64,000 bases of DNA from an uncultured Chryseobacterium sp. (GCA_913776245.1 CAJYLO010000025.1:124001-188000); one strand, 5' to 3'. Shown: positions 26,401 to 34,429, counted from the stretch's first letter. The notes: generated by a model from the letters alone, not told the origin. A program made the numbers and translations.

Positions 26401-26470
26401 TTTACAAAATTATTATGCTCCACAGATGAATGCGCATACGCAGGGAATGACTATAGACATTGCAGAATAA
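20459..26470 (+). CDS. Alpha-2-macroglobulin-like protein with a TonB-plug-like segment
   Basis: The product has 2003 residues. It has a signal peptide (cleavage near FSAQ, residue 22) and an N-terminal alpha-helical region. MG domains follow from about residue 440; YRPGQIVYFKVNATG near 550 is typical of MG2/MG3. Residues 1155-1217 carry a SusC-like stretch (VVVTAMGVKREK..., LSGKVAGLQIS, EIEEVVLTG). The alpha-2-macroglobulin core (NETAFFYPNLLTDKDGNVSFEF... near 1230) and a thioester-domain-like helical part come next. The thioester C-x-E-Q is replaced (S1463, D1465, V1466), so covalent trapping of proteases is unlikely. A palindromic repeat is translated at residues 871-901. Probably envelope-associated; role unknown beyond the family. 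Confidence 0.85.
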   Translation: MKILKSLFVLLLIFVTMNFSAQNYYDQQWKKIEDNYNKGTYKSNLPIILEIQNQAVKDNNSIQLIKSLKAEFSITKQTYDDAKNEENSKFFSKLQNTETKLKGDEKQLFHLLTLEFIKDYYQNNSWKINQKTNIDNPDLSQIETWSKLDFKNYLSKNYSDLEKDNAALRKIQMKKYSEIFEDSDNLDYFPTLSDWYNYNYIDFLRNQNLFTPNELKVNSTQINGISDSEINSLSGNPQLYFRHQKINYQCEFNNCKDKLAQLEKLVEDESVKGDYKVLIIDDIIEILQEKQDYKAALVRIDMVKQLYPKSKFLNNIVNKENQIKNPQLNIFYEKENQSNKPIHIVAEGKNVQQFSLNIYEVKDDTQGFLNHVFDSYKTPFAKVKKTLVRKDQFTLPESFDFKTHKTSLELKALPAGIYLAEYVVENSVQKSFYFIVSDSKIIYSKKDDNNPKKNILKLVNNENGKAFMNENLEITEYVRGKPIVKYSVKTDASGNFQIPNSENKEYYRNFLVKNGNNYSMINVYGYDNYNNQNKSQNQESAQIFLDRKIYRPGQIVYFKVNATGINGETQKVKVLERVPLNIILNDANGEELQTLKLTTNEFGSVNGSFTLPKNKLNGSFNIEVDNDDDNSDYNISGYTDFQVEEYKRPKFEVTFEPLKDEYKYGQTIELKGKAMMFSGIPLSNSTVNYEIKKQNIRWRYFWWYPRGNDNENSILGNVKTNEKGEFTIKVELKKDETLEGIQIDNYAINASVTDINGETQSANTNVKVASVSHYITATEIGNTFSDETVKLNVDTKNYSDQILKKSYNIKLEKLEEPKQIFRENFASVVQDLPQLSKNEFVQKFPHDRFDKNDDVKNWKVEKVVLNEIKNPVIQNTDGKSANEVLKRSEESKDSSSLGMTNEKLNLGKLEAGAYKLQLYNIEGKDTIKTEQFFKVWDKKSLGQSQNPFLEVIKPTQDFKRGEKAKVFVYSAVPDALVNIFIQNGKGETVTESKSFKNGILEYETLIPKDESISRVNLQFQLVAFNDVKTESVDLKIADTKDDLKIETVTFRDKLQPGQKEKWTIKISGADKEKINAEVLANMYDKSLDQFAVNSWSWQKFYSPFYQSSYELRNGLEQQYYNKRFEFLKNYNINSPQFNWFDGNIYQYFSDNKNKIEGVVVTAMGVKREKAVLGYSTAPIAEQLSGKVAGLQISRDTMSKNKEIEEVVLTGINKKNGDLDKIPVRQNLNETAFFYPNLLTDKDGNVSFEFTSPEALTQWKLMFLAHTKDARAAILEKTVVTQKDFSITPNYPRFLREGDELNLQTKISSLVNQKLTGFAQLQILDAFTNEDISDKFGITQLTAVSGYNKEQSFSLTENGNTFATWKLKVPNNVSSIIIKIVAKAGNFSDGEQKAIAILPNRMLMTDALPIFVKEGQTKTFTLENLKHSNSKTLTNVSNTLELTTNPIWDIMFALPSLKDDANNSADVVFNKWFADVLASEIFKANPKMKTVFDEYQSKGLLTSNLEKNQELKQLLLDETPWVLESKNETEQMQKLARLFDANTMRNSIQNDWSELVKLQNPDGGFSWYQGYPSSYYTSLYILKNLGRINEWLKGNLSDYQSSEQKEMVKKLVSYVDNEVNKYWSSTINKTKDNVINNFVLDYLDTRNYWEKEYPLKAEGAKLKSAVISKAKTEKITDFTFFGLHRLAILFNNYGLKEVSKKFLTYLKETSTEIETQGIYWKQNLNDWGWYSSKTVNHAGALEAFQKLSPNDENFIEEMKIWLITQKEVNSWGSSRGTAEVIFTILNSGKSWTSPASDKAEITWGGKQINPQTQTTGYVKQTVTSDQLNKNLSIVTIKKESSGIVQGGLFWQYYEDLDKIKSSENYISITKELYKKVKTENGEQLIKINESSPIKVGDKVTVRMILNTDRNMEFIHLKDMRAAGFEPLDVISGYEWKNNLGYYQSTKDASTNFYIEYMPKGKYIFDYDYVANASGKFSNGITILQNYYAPQMNAHTQGMTIDIAE
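23071..23158. repeat. In-frame palindromic repeat inside the macroglobulin gene
   Basis: The termini TGTCATTC (23071-23078) and GAATGACA (23151-23158) are perfect inverted copies. Between them lie AGCGCAGTGAAGAATCT and AGATTCCTCGTCCCTCG, the vocabulary of a repeat I recall from flavobacterial intergenic DNA. It encodes residues 871-901, a polar Ser/Lys/Glu-rich insert. Confidence 0.65.
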
Positions 26471-26492
26471 TTGAAAATCATATGTTAAAAAG

Positions 26493-26528
26493 ACAACCCA
26501 ATAGCAATATTTGGTTGTTTTTTTTTAT
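26493..26528 (+). terminator. Terminator after the macroglobulin gene
   Basis: An ACAACCCAATA/TATTTGGTTGT stem with a GCAA loop (one mismatch) is followed by nine or more T. Confidence 0.85.
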
Positions 26529-26646
26529 TTTTATCGGATAATCATAACAATTGAAAGATTATTCTAATTTCTTATTATAATTTATTTTTATAATAAACAT
26601 GTCAGAAATCTTTAATATTCTAAAATATAAATAAATATTTATTATA

Positions 26647-28902
26647 ATGGTAAAACAATTACTTACTGCAACAGGTATCTTTGCTTCTCTGGTACTTAGT
26701 GCACAGAAAAATTTCTGGAGTCCTGTTCAGAATAAAGCTGCATTTCAGAATGTAGCTTTGTTCGAAAGAACAACGACGCCAAAAGAATTCAAACTTTTCA
26801 GCCTGAATCTGGAAGGTATTAAATCCGAACTTTCCAAAGCTCCTGGCAGAGACTCCGGGGTTGAAAGCTTTGTACTGAAGTTTCCTACAGCTGCAGGAAA
26901 TCTTGTAGATTATGTCGTAAAAGAAGCTCCTGTAATGGCTAAGGAACTTTCTGATAAATATCCGGGGATTTACTCGTATGTCGGTTACCAGAAGAATAAT
27001 CCTGAAAACACGATCAGATTCAGTATCTCGCCATATGACGGAATCAATGTTATGTATTTTGAAAATGCTAAAATCAGCTATCTTGATACCTATACCAAAG
27101 ACCTGAATAATTATATTGTTTATGAAAGAAGCAGTCTTCCTGTAAATCCGGAAAAGTTCAACTGCGAATATGACAAATATAATTTACCAAACCAGCAGAC
27201 CACAAGCCCTATTTCTCTAAAAGCACCGTTTGTACAGGATGGAAAAATGAGAACATACCGCCTGGCATTGGCAGCCAATTTTGAATACTCCAGATATCAT
27301 TACAACAGAGCCGGCCTTGCTTTGGGAACTGTTGATCAGAAAAAAGCAGCTGTACTTGCTGCTATGAATGCGAGTATGACCAGAGTGAATGGAGTTTATG
27401 AGAAAACTGTTTCATTGACTATGGTAATGGTACCAAACAATGATCAGATTATTTTCGTAGAAAATACCAATGATGGCTATACCAACGGAAACGGCGGTAC
27501 AATGCTGGGTGAAAACCAAACCGTGTGTGATACTAAGATCGGTTCTGCAAATTATGACATAGGACACGTTTTCAGCACCGGCGGTGGTGGTGTAGCCTAT
27601 CTGAGGTCGCCTTGCAGCGCAATCAAGGCCGGCGGTGTAACCGGATCTTCAGCGCCTATAAATGATGCCTTCAATATTGATTATGTTGCACACGAAATGG
27701 GACATCAGTTTGGAGGAAATCATACCTTCAGAGCTAATACTACGGATGCAGGATCTTGCAGTGGTAATTCCAACACTGCAACAGCAGTAGAGCCCGGAAG
27801 CGGATCTACAATTATGGCGTATGCCGGAATTTGTACAGCAACGTATGACATCCAAGCGCATAGTGATCCATATTTCCACTCAGTGAGTGTTAATGAAATG
27901 TATAATTTCATCACCAGAACAACGGATTGCTCTGTGAAAACAGCAAATAATAACAATCCTCCTGTTGCTGATGCAGGCCCGGATTACACTATTCCTTATG
28001 GAACTGCTTTTGTTTTAACAGGTTCTGGATCAGATCCAGATGGAGATGCCGTAACATATCTTTGGGAACAAACCAACACAGCTTCAATTACTCTTAATCC
28101 ACAGCCACCAACTCCAACAACTGTTCAGGGTACTGTCTTCAGATCATATAACCCTAAGACAACACCGGAAAGATATTTTCCTGATATGAGCTATATTGCA
28201 GACAATAACCTTACACCAACTTGGGAAGTAATTCCTAATGTGGCAAGAACATTAAATTTTTCTTTATTAGTCAATGACAATAAAGCCACAGGTAACCAGT
28301 CTGCAAGAGACCTGATGGTAGTAACAGTAGCTAATACAGGCCCTTTTAAAGTGACATCACAGCCTGTAGCAGCCAATTATTTAGGAGGAAGTCAGCTTAC
28401 CGTGACTTGGGATGTTGCAGGCACTAACGCTTCGCCTATAAACACACAAAATGTTCAGGTTCTGCTATCTTCAGATAACGGACTAACTTACCCTACTGTT
28501 CTGGCAGATAACCTTCCGAATAATGGTTCTGCTACGGTTACACTTCCTAATGAAGATAATAACAATGCAAGAATTATGGTAAAAGCTGTCGGAAATATTT
28601 TCTTTGCAGTCAACGCAGCCAGATTCAATATCAATAAAAATCTTGCTGTCAATGAATCATCATTTAACAAAGGATTCTCAGTTTATCCAAATCCTGCAAA
28701 AGGAGAAGTTAATATTTCATTGGACAAAATGAGTAAAAATGCTACTTACCAGATTTTTGATCTTTCCGGAAAGTTAGTAACAAAAGGAAATCTTGAAAAT
28801 GAGAAATCAAGAATTAATATAGCTAAACTGCAAACAGGAACTTACAGATTAGTAGTTTCCAATAACGGTGAAACAACAAGTAAGAATCTTATTGTAAAAT
28901 AA
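26647..28902 (+). CDS. T9SS-secreted reprolysin-like zinc metallopeptidase
   Basis: The product has 751 residues. It has a signal peptide (about residues 1-20), a propeptide-like region to about residue 200, and a metallopeptidase domain with the extended zinc motif HEMGHQFGGNH at 349-359, as in M12B/reprolysin-like (metzincin) enzymes. A PKD/Ig-like region follows (about 440-560, starting PPVADAGPDYTIPYG). The C-terminal type A T9SS sorting domain (FSVYPNPAKGEV..., ending TSKNLIVK) should direct secretion across the outer membrane. It is a stand-alone transcript between two terminators. No -7 box matching TAnnTTTG was found in the 176-base upstream gap. Substrate unknown. Confidence 0.92.
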   Translation: MVKQLLTATGIFASLVLSAQKNFWSPVQNKAAFQNVALFERTTTPKEFKLFSLNLEGIKSELSKAPGRDSGVESFVLKFPTAAGNLVDYVVKEAPVMAKELSDKYPGIYSYVGYQKNNPENTIRFSISPYDGINVMYFENAKISYLDTYTKDLNNYIVYERSSLPVNPEKFNCEYDKYNLPNQQTTSPISLKAPFVQDGKMRTYRLALAANFEYSRYHYNRAGLALGTVDQKKAAVLAAMNASMTRVNGVYEKTVSLTMVMVPNNDQIIFVENTNDGYTNGNGGTMLGENQTVCDTKIGSANYDIGHVFSTGGGGVAYLRSPCSAIKAGGVTGSSAPINDAFNIDYVAHEMGHQFGGNHTFRANTTDAGSCSGNSNTATAVEPGSGSTIMAYAGICTATYDIQAHSDPYFHSVSVNEMYNFITRTTDCSVKTANNNNPPVADAGPDYTIPYGTAFVLTGSGSDPDGDAVTYLWEQTNTASITLNPQPPTPTTVQGTVFRSYNPKTTPERYFPDMSYIADNNLTPTWEVIPNVARTLNFSLLVNDNKATGNQSARDLMVVTVANTGPFKVTSQPVAANYLGGSQLTVTWDVAGTNASPINTQNVQVLLSSDNGLTYPTVLADNLPNNGSATVTLPNEDNNNARIMVKAVGNIFFAVNAARFNINKNLAVNESSFNKGFSVYPNPAKGEVNISLDKMSKNATYQIFDLSGKLVTKGNLENEKSRINIAKLQTGTYRLVVSNNGETTSKNLIVK

Positions 28903-28920
28903 TATCTTAATAAATCAAAA

Positions 28921-28954
28921 AAAAGGCTGTCTCAAAATGAGGCAGCCTTTTTTT
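28921..28954. terminator. Bidirectional terminator between the metallopeptidase and PorT-like genes
   Basis: An AAGGCTGTCTCA stem and its near-complement (TGAGGCAGCCTT) are flanked by an A run on the left and a T run on the right, so both convergent genes can use it. Confidence 0.9.
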
Positions 28955-28971
28955 ATTAAAGTTTAACAATA

Positions 28972-29661
28972 TTAGAATTTGTAAGACAATCCAACCTGGA
29001 ATGTATTATTTCTGTTCTTATTGTTATCATTGTTTGTAGAAGTTGTTCCGTCTGATCCGTCATTCTTCTTGTTAATGTCGGTGAAACCAGCTACATATCT
29101 CGCATTGATACCAAAGTTTTCAGTAAAGTTGAATCCCAAACCTAAACCTGCACCCATGTTAAAGCTGCTGAAGTTGTCTTTCATATCTCTGGAAGAATAA
29201 GATTCCGTAGTTGTTGTAGATGCTCCTCCAGAAGTAGTGGTAGTAGTTGTATCACCTTTCGACTTAGCTCCTACAAGAAATCCGAATTCAGGACCTGCTT
29301 CTAAATAGAAGTTAGGCGTAGCTTTAAATTGAAACATCACCGGTACAGTAATATAATCGAGATTAAGACTAGCAGAGTTTTTATTCGTAGTAGTAACGCC
29401 TGCAACTGTATATGTGTTAGTTCCTGTCACTTTAGCTCCCATCTGACTGTACAAAACCTCCGGCTGGATGCTGAACTGCTCAGACAATGGCGCATTCATA
29501 AAAACACCACCATAGAAACCTGCTTTGGATTTTGCATCTTCATAACCATCATCAGAGATTGATGCAATGTTAACACCCGCTTTAAGACCAAACATTGGAC
29601 TGGTTTGTGCAAATGCAAATGTTCCAGCTACTAAACCTAATCCTAAAAATAACTTTTTCAT
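28972..29661 (-). CDS. PorT-like outer membrane beta-barrel protein
   Basis: The product has 229 residues. It has a signal peptide ending FAFA/Q (residue 19), then GLKAGVNIASIS, the opening usual for the PorT/outer-membrane-barrel domain of Bacteroidota. A Thr/Ser-rich loop (about residues 130-155) and a final aromatic strand (QVGLSYKF) fit an eight-stranded barrel. The role may be structural or transport; PorT itself belongs to T9SS, but this sequence does not establish that function. Confidence 0.8.
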   Translation of the reverse strand: MKKLFLGLGLVAGTFAFAQTSPMFGLKAGVNIASISDDGYEDAKSKAGFYGGVFMNAPLSEQFSIQPEVLYSQMGAKVTGTNTYTVAGVTTTNKNSASLNLDYITVPVMFQFKATPNFYLEAGPEFGFLVGAKSKGDTTTTTTSGGASTTTTESYSSRDMKDNFSSFNMGAGLGLGFNFTENFGINARYVAGFTDINKKNDGSDGTTSTNNDNNKNRNNTFQVGLSYKF

Positions 29662-29820
29662 AATTTCAAATTTTAAATTTTGTTTTTACGATTTGGATAG
29701 TTCCAAATTCTTTGCCAAAATTTTTAAAACCGGAAAAAATAATCTGTTATAATTTTGAATCTAATAATGTAAAATATTTATTTTCAGAAGGATAAAAAAA
29801 CTATTCAGCGAATAATAAGA

Positions 29821-30867
29821 TCAATTATTGTCTATATTTTTATAGAAATCTAAAGCAAGAATTATCTGTTCAGCATTCACTTTTTGATCATATAAACAAG
29901 AACCAACACCATTAATCAGAGAAAAATTAATGTTTCCGTCTTCATTTTTTTTATCATTAAACATCAGATCCATTATTGCTGCATTTTTAAATTCAGAAAT
30001 ATCGATATAAGGGAATAATCTTTTAATCTTACTAATGATAACAGATGAAACATCCACATCAAGAAGACCACACAAAAATGCCAGATGCGCTTCACAGATC
30101 ATTCCAAGCGCAACGGCTTCTCCATGAGGAATCAAGCTTCCTTTTTTTAAAAACAGACTTTCTACCGCATGACCTATGGTGTGACCAAAATTGAGATTTT
30201 TCCTGATATTTTGCTCCCTGAAATCTTTTGATACAATATCCTGCTTTATTTCCATGCTTCTTTTGATAAACGGCTCGATAAACTGCGGTGCAATCTTTTC
30301 TACAGAAATCAGATCATTCCAATGTTTCTCATCGGCTATAAGTCCATGTTTCAGCATTTCCGCAAAACCGCTTCTTAGCTCTTCAAATTTTAAAGTATTT
30401 AGAAACTTAGGATAAAATAAAATGGCTTCCGGCAAGGCAAAAGTTCCTATTACATTTTTAAGGTACTGATGATCTATTCCTGTTTTGCCACCAATTGATG
30501 CATCGCACATTGCAAGAAGCGTTGTCGGGAGGTTAATGAATCGTATTCCTCTCTTATAAGTAGAAGCTACAAAGCCGCCAAGATCCGTCACTACTCCACC
30601 GCCAAGGTTAATGAGTAAAGATTTTCTGTCGGCTTCCATTTCAGAAAAGATCTCCCAAAGCTGAGTCGCTGTTCCGATATTCTTATTTTCCTCACCTGCT
30701 TCTATTTCAATCACTTCAAAAGGTGCATCGGTTTCCAGATTGGGAAGCAATATTGGCAGACAATGATTATGAGTATTTTCATCCACTAAGATGAAAATCT
30801 TGCTTGGATTGAGTTGTCCGATATATTCATTAAGACTTGTAAAATCTTTGTCAAGCTCTTGTATCAT
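29821..30867 (-). CDS. aroB: 3-dehydroquinate synthase
   Basis: The product has 348 residues from the ATG at 30867. A start at 30900 would lie upstream of a good -7 box and adds a sequence not seen in the family. It converts DAHP to 3-dehydroquinate with NAD and a divalent metal in the shikimate pathway. Visible motifs are GGGVVTDLGGFVASTYKRGI, then DASIGGKTGIDH, then NFGHTIGHAVE and HGEAVALGM, the last two carrying metal-binding histidines. No other aro gene is adjacent. Confidence 0.95.
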   Translation of the reverse strand: MIQELDKDFTSLNEYIGQLNPSKIFILVDENTHNHCLPILLPNLETDAPFEVIEIEAGEENKNIGTATQLWEIFSEMEADRKSLLINLGGGVVTDLGGFVASTYKRGIRFINLPTTLLAMCDASIGGKTGIDHQYLKNVIGTFALPEAILFYPKFLNTLKFEELRSGFAEMLKHGLIADEKHWNDLISVEKIAPQFIEPFIKRSMEIKQDIVSKDFREQNIRKNLNFGHTIGHAVESLFLKKGSLIPHGEAVALGMICEAHLAFLCGLLDVDVSSVIISKIKRLFPYIDISEFKNAAIMDLMFNDKKNEDGNINFSLINGVGSCLYDQKVNAEQIILALDFYKNIDNN

Positions 30868-30881
30868 AACCAAATTTTTAA

Positions 30882-30889
30882 CAAAAATA
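30882..30889 (-). promoter_or_regulatory. -7 box (TATTTTTG) for aroB
   Basis: CAAAAATA on the plus strand reads TATTTTTG on the minus strand, an exact TAnnTTTG match, 15 bases before the ATG at 30867. It supports that start and implies a very short leader. Confidence 0.5.
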
Positions 30890-30922
30890 AGAACAATCAT
30901 TCACAAAACACTGCGCAGAGCA

Positions 30923-30951
30923 CAAAAAAAAGAGAAGCCATTGCTTCTCTT
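30923..30951 (-). terminator. Terminator of the DUF4476 gene
   Basis: An AGAGAAGC/GCTTCTCT stem with a 4-base loop is followed on the minus strand by a T run. The same stem is used by the lpdA terminator. Confidence 0.85.
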
Positions 30952-30955
30952 CAGT

Positions 30956-31876
30956 TTATAATTTTGAAATAAAATCTCTTAACTCCTGAGCCGAACTCTG
31001 AAACTGAAACACCGGATAAACCATAAAATAATTTTCAGGATCTGCACATCTCGGATAAGCGAACTTGGCAACATCCAATCTGTCGGTATCAAATGTAAAA
31101 GACTCCACCAGCCTTTTAACCTGTTCAGACGTTATCATTGTGCTTCGCAGCTGCTGTTTGATAACAGCAATCTTATCATTTCCAAACTTTGTGTCTTTCA
31201 CCACCTGTAAAAACGCATTGAATCTGGAATTGCTCATTACATTACCATAGAAATTTCCCTGGTTACTATTTCCATAATTATTATCTGGCATTCCGTTATA
31301 TGGATTCCAGTTTCCGGTATTTCCGTTGTAAGGAGAATTCCACATATCATTCCAGATGTCTCCGTAATTACCGTAACCCTGATTCTGCAATGGATAAGTC
31401 GCTAAAAGATACAAACCACGGTTGGTAAAATAATCGAGAACGAGCCTGGAATTATTCCTGACATTAAGCCTTGTTCTGTAAACCAGATATCCGTTATCAT
31501 AGATAGAAACAGGAACAACTCCAGGAATCAGGTCAAAAAACCTATATTTTCCTGCTGAATTCGAAGCCATCTGGTCACCAACTTCAACGGTATAAAATCC
31601 TCTTTCCGGAATCCTGATAAAAACTTCTGCATAACCAAAACCATAATTCTGATTCCAGTTATAACCCGGGTTATCATTTCCTCTGTTATTTTTATTTTGA
31701 TTATTTCGGAACCCTGAATTGTCTAATGTTCCTTCTCTTTTTGAAATGTTTCCATTTCTCTGTGACATTTCATTTTTAGATGCTTCATTTTTAAGAAGCT
31801 CACCGGCTTTTCCGGCTTCTTGCCCGAAAGAAATAATACCAAAAACCAGTAAACAAGTTGTAAAAATATTTTTCAT
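30956..31876 (-). CDS. Exported DUF4476-domain protein
   Basis: The product has 306 residues. It has a signal peptide (MKNIFTTCLLVFGIISFGQ) and then a polar Asn/Gly-rich region with charged coil (residues 25-80). A short beta-rich part follows (EVFIRIPERGFYTVEV...), then a second Asn/Gly/Tyr-rich linker (about 170-215). The helical DUF4476 domain makes up the last 90 residues (FLQVVKDTKFGNDKI... to RDFISKL). Function is unknown. The gene is monocistronic, with its own terminator. Confidence 0.75.
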   Translation of the reverse strand: MKNIFTTCLLVFGIISFGQEAGKAGELLKNEASKNEMSQRNGNISKREGTLDNSGFRNNQNKNNRGNDNPGYNWNQNYGFGYAEVFIRIPERGFYTVEVGDQMASNSAGKYRFFDLIPGVVPVSIYDNGYLVYRTRLNVRNNSRLVLDYFTNRGLYLLATYPLQNQGYGNYGDIWNDMWNSPYNGNTGNWNPYNGMPDNNYGNSNQGNFYGNVMSNSRFNAFLQVVKDTKFGNDKIAVIKQQLRSTMITSEQVKRLVESFTFDTDRLDVAKFAYPRCADPENYFMVYPVFQFQSSAQELRDFISKL

Positions 31877-32068
31877 AAGTAATAGTTTAATAATATTTCA
31901 ATTAAATCTATTATTATGCCAAAATAAAAACTAATTGAATTAAAATTTTTAAAAATTTACAATAAAAAACTAATTATTAAAAATTTTATTTACAAGAGGT
32001 TTTTTTTAGATTAAGAATAACTGGAAAGGTTAAATTCGTTTGATTTATTATTTCGAAAAACTAATAAA

Positions 32069-32091
32069 AAAGAGAAGCAAATGCTTCTCTT
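32069..32091 (-). terminator. Terminator of lpdA
   Basis: An AGAGAAGC/GCTTCTCT stem with a 4-base loop is followed on the minus strand by T-rich sequence. Confidence 0.8.
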
Positions 32092-32118
32092 TATACAAAA
32101 ACTATTTCAATATTTTTA

Positions 32119-33522
32119 TTACATATGGATCGAACGCTTTTCCGTTGCGTCCAGAGCAGCTTCTTTCACTGCTTCTGCATAAGTCGGGTGTGCGTGGGAC
32201 ATTCTTGAGATATCTTCTGCACTTGCACGGAATTCCATCGCAGTTACACCTTCTGCAACCAGATCCGCAGCTCTGGCTCCAATCATGTGGAAACCTAAAA
32301 CTTCATCAGTTTTCTCATCAGCCAGGATTTTTACAAACCCGTCCGTATCACCACTTGCACGGCTTCTTCCTAAAGCTCTCATCGGAAAATTCCCCACTTT
32401 ATAGGCTACACCTTCTGCTTTCAGCTGCTCTTCTGTTTTACCAACACCAGCCACTTCCGGCCAAGTGTAAACCACTCCCGGAATCAGATTATAATTGATG
32501 TGAGGCTTTTGCCCGGCCAAAGTTTCAGCCACAAAAGTTCCTTCTTCTTCAGCTTTGTGAGCCAGCATTGCACCTTTGATCACATCTCCGATGGCATAGA
32601 TATTAGAAACATTGGTCTGAAGGTGGTCATTCACTTTTACTCTTCCTCTTTCATCCAGCTCCACGCCGGCTTTTTCCAAACCAAGGCCGTCTGTATAAGG
32701 CCTTCTTCCTACAGAGACCAATACATAATCACCATTAAAAGTTACCTCTTCACCCTTTTTATTTTTTGCTGTTACTTTCACGGAATCGCCGTTTCTCTCC
32801 ACTGCAGAAACCGCTGTGGAAAGTTCGAATTTCATTCCTTGTTTTCTCAGAACTTTCTGCAATTCTTTTGACAAACTTCCGTCCATTCCCGGAATGATCT
32901 TGTCCATAAATTCAACCACTGTTACCTGGGAACCTAATCTCAGATAAACAGAACCCAATTCTAATCCGATAACGCCGCCGCCAATCACCACTAAATGTTT
33001 TGGAATTTCTTTTAAATTAAGAGCTTCTGTTGAAGTAATCACTCTTTCTTTATCCAATGTGATGAAAGGCAAACTTGAAGGTTTTGAGCCTGTTGCGATA
33101 ATGGTGTATTTTGATTCGATAGTTTCTGATGAACCGTCATTTTTTGTCACTTTGATCTGAGTTGCAGATTCAAAACTTCCAAGTCCTTCAAAAACTGTGA
33201 TCTTGTTTTTGTCCATCAGGAAGTTAATTCCTTTTGTGGTTTGCTCTACTACGCCGTTTTTGCGTTCAATCATTTTAGCCAGATCCACTTTCGGCTCGTT
33301 AATAATGATTCCGTAATCAGCAAACTCGTGTTTTGCCTTTTCGAAATGTTCAGAACTGTCCAGCAAAGCTTTTGAAGGAATACAGCCTACGTTAAGACAT
33401 GTTCCGCCCAAAGTAGGATATTTTTCAATAATTGCTGTTTTGAAACCCAATTGTGCAGCTCTGATGGCTGCAACATATCCGCCGGGACCAGAACCGATAA
33501 CGGTTACATCAAATTGACTCAT
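32119..33522 (-). CDS. lpdA: Dihydrolipoyl dehydrogenase
   Basis: The product has 467 residues. It has an FAD-binding GxGxxG motif (GSGPGG, 10-15), redox-active disulfide C42-LNVG-C47, an NAD-binding GGGVIGLE motif near residue 182, and a C-terminal HAHPTYAE with the catalytic His/Glu pair. It re-oxidises dihydrolipoamide in the 2-oxo acid dehydrogenase and glycine cleavage complexes. It stands alone here, so it may serve several complexes. The gene is divergent from yggS across 124 bases containing -7 boxes for both. Confidence 0.96.
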   Translation of the reverse strand: MSQFDVTVIGSGPGGYVAAIRAAQLGFKTAIIEKYPTLGGTCLNVGCIPSKALLDSSEHFEKAKHEFADYGIIINEPKVDLAKMIERKNGVVEQTTKGINFLMDKNKITVFEGLGSFESATQIKVTKNDGSSETIESKYTIIATGSKPSSLPFITLDKERVITSTEALNLKEIPKHLVVIGGGVIGLELGSVYLRLGSQVTVVEFMDKIIPGMDGSLSKELQKVLRKQGMKFELSTAVSAVERNGDSVKVTAKNKKGEEVTFNGDYVLVSVGRRPYTDGLGLEKAGVELDERGRVKVNDHLQTNVSNIYAIGDVIKGAMLAHKAEEEGTFVAETLAGQKPHINYNLIPGVVYTWPEVAGVGKTEEQLKAEGVAYKVGNFPMRALGRSRASGDTDGFVKILADEKTDEVLGFHMIGARAADLVAEGVTAMEFRASAEDISRMSHAHPTYAEAVKEAALDATEKRSIHM

Positions 33523-33556
33523 ATTTTTTGTGATTATTATTCGAAAAAAATTTCCT

Positions 33557-33564
33557 CAAATTTA
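33557..33564 (-). promoter_or_regulatory. -7 box (TAAATTTG) for lpdA
   Basis: CAAATTTA on the plus strand reads TAAATTTG on the minus strand, an exact TAnnTTTG match, 34 bases before the lpdA ATG. Confidence 0.5.
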
Positions 33565-33612
33565 CGAATTTCAGACGAATTTAAAACTGATTCCCGTAAG
33601 ATAATTAATGCC

Positions 33613-33620
33613 TATTTTTG
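33613..33620 (+). promoter_or_regulatory. -7 box (TATTTTTG) for yggS
   Basis: An exact TAnnTTTG match, 26 bases before the yggS ATG at 33647. It argues against the more upstream in-frame ATG at 33608. Confidence 0.55.
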
Positions 33621-33646
33621 TATTAGATTTTTCTAATTCAATCATA

Positions 33647-34300
33647 ATGTCAATTGAGCAAAATTATCAGCATATTCTTTCTCAACTTCCGGAAAATGTA
33701 AAACTGGTTGCGGTTTCGAAAACCAATCCTGCAGAAAAGATCAAGGAAGTATATGATCTGGGACAACGGGCTTTTGGAGAGAACAAAGTTCAGGAATTAC
33801 TGGAAAAACAACCTGTTCTTCCCAATGACATCGAATGGCATCTCATCGGTCATCTTCAGACCAATAAAGTCAAATATATTGCCGGTTTCATCTCAGTGAT
33901 AGAAAGCATTGACAGTGAAAAACTACTAAAAGAAGTGGATAAAGAAGCATTAAAAAACAATAGAAAAATCAATGTTTTGCTTCAGGTCAAAATTGCAAAA
34001 GAAGAGACTAAATTTGGATTAACAACAGATGAAACTATAGATATTTTCAACAAATATCTTGAAGGAAATTTTCCGAATATTAAAATCAAAGGCCTTATGG
34101 GAATGGCTAGTTTCGTGGATGATGAGACTCAAATCCGTGAAGAATTTTCTGTCTTGAAAAATCTTTTTGATGAATTGTCCCGATTGAAACCATTAGAAAC
34201 CCTGTCAATGGGAATGAGCGGTGATTTCCCGATTGCAATAGAATCCGGTTCCAATTCGGTAAGAGTAGGTTCTGCGATTTTTGGAGAGAGAAATTATTAA
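33647..34300 (+). CDS. yggS: YggS/PLPBP-family pyridoxal phosphate homeostasis protein
   Basis: The product has 217 residues. It starts at 33647 (MSIEQNYQHIL); the ATG at 33608 would precede the -7 box. The PLP lysine is K25 in VAVSKTNP. FGENKVQE, WHLIGHLQTNK and the C-terminal SMGMSGDFPIAIESGSNSVRVGSAIFG are family signatures of the single-domain PLP-binding barrel. The protein has no known catalysis and buffers vitamin B6 and amino-acid balance. Confidence 0.94.
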   Translation: MSIEQNYQHILSQLPENVKLVAVSKTNPAEKIKEVYDLGQRAFGENKVQELLEKQPVLPNDIEWHLIGHLQTNKVKYIAGFISVIESIDSEKLLKEVDKEALKNNRKINVLLQVKIAKEETKFGLTTDETIDIFNKYLEGNFPNIKIKGLMGMASFVDDETQIREEFSVLKNLFDELSRLKPLETLSMGMSGDFPIAIESGSNSVRVGSAIFGERNY

Positions 34301-34305
34301 TCTCT

Positions 34306-34421
34306 AATCGCAAAGGCACAAAATAAATTAAAATATAGACCGCTTTAAGTCGCCAATTTTTAACTTTGTAACTTTTCTTAAGAGAAATTTAAAATAAGTT
34401 TTAGCGACTTTGCGTTAAAAT
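34306..34421. repeat. Palindromic repeat, AACGCAAAGTCGC family
   Basis: AATCGCAAAGGCACAAAAT at the left and AGCGACTTTGCGTTAAAAT at the right are imperfect inverted copies about 80 bases apart. It fills the yggS-glycosyltransferase gap between convergent genes. Confidence 0.6.
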
Positions 34422-34429
34422 AGTTCGAA

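Noticed and set aside
32040-32498. 152-codon plus-strand ORF
   Set aside because: It is antisense to lpdA and begins in that gene's terminator.
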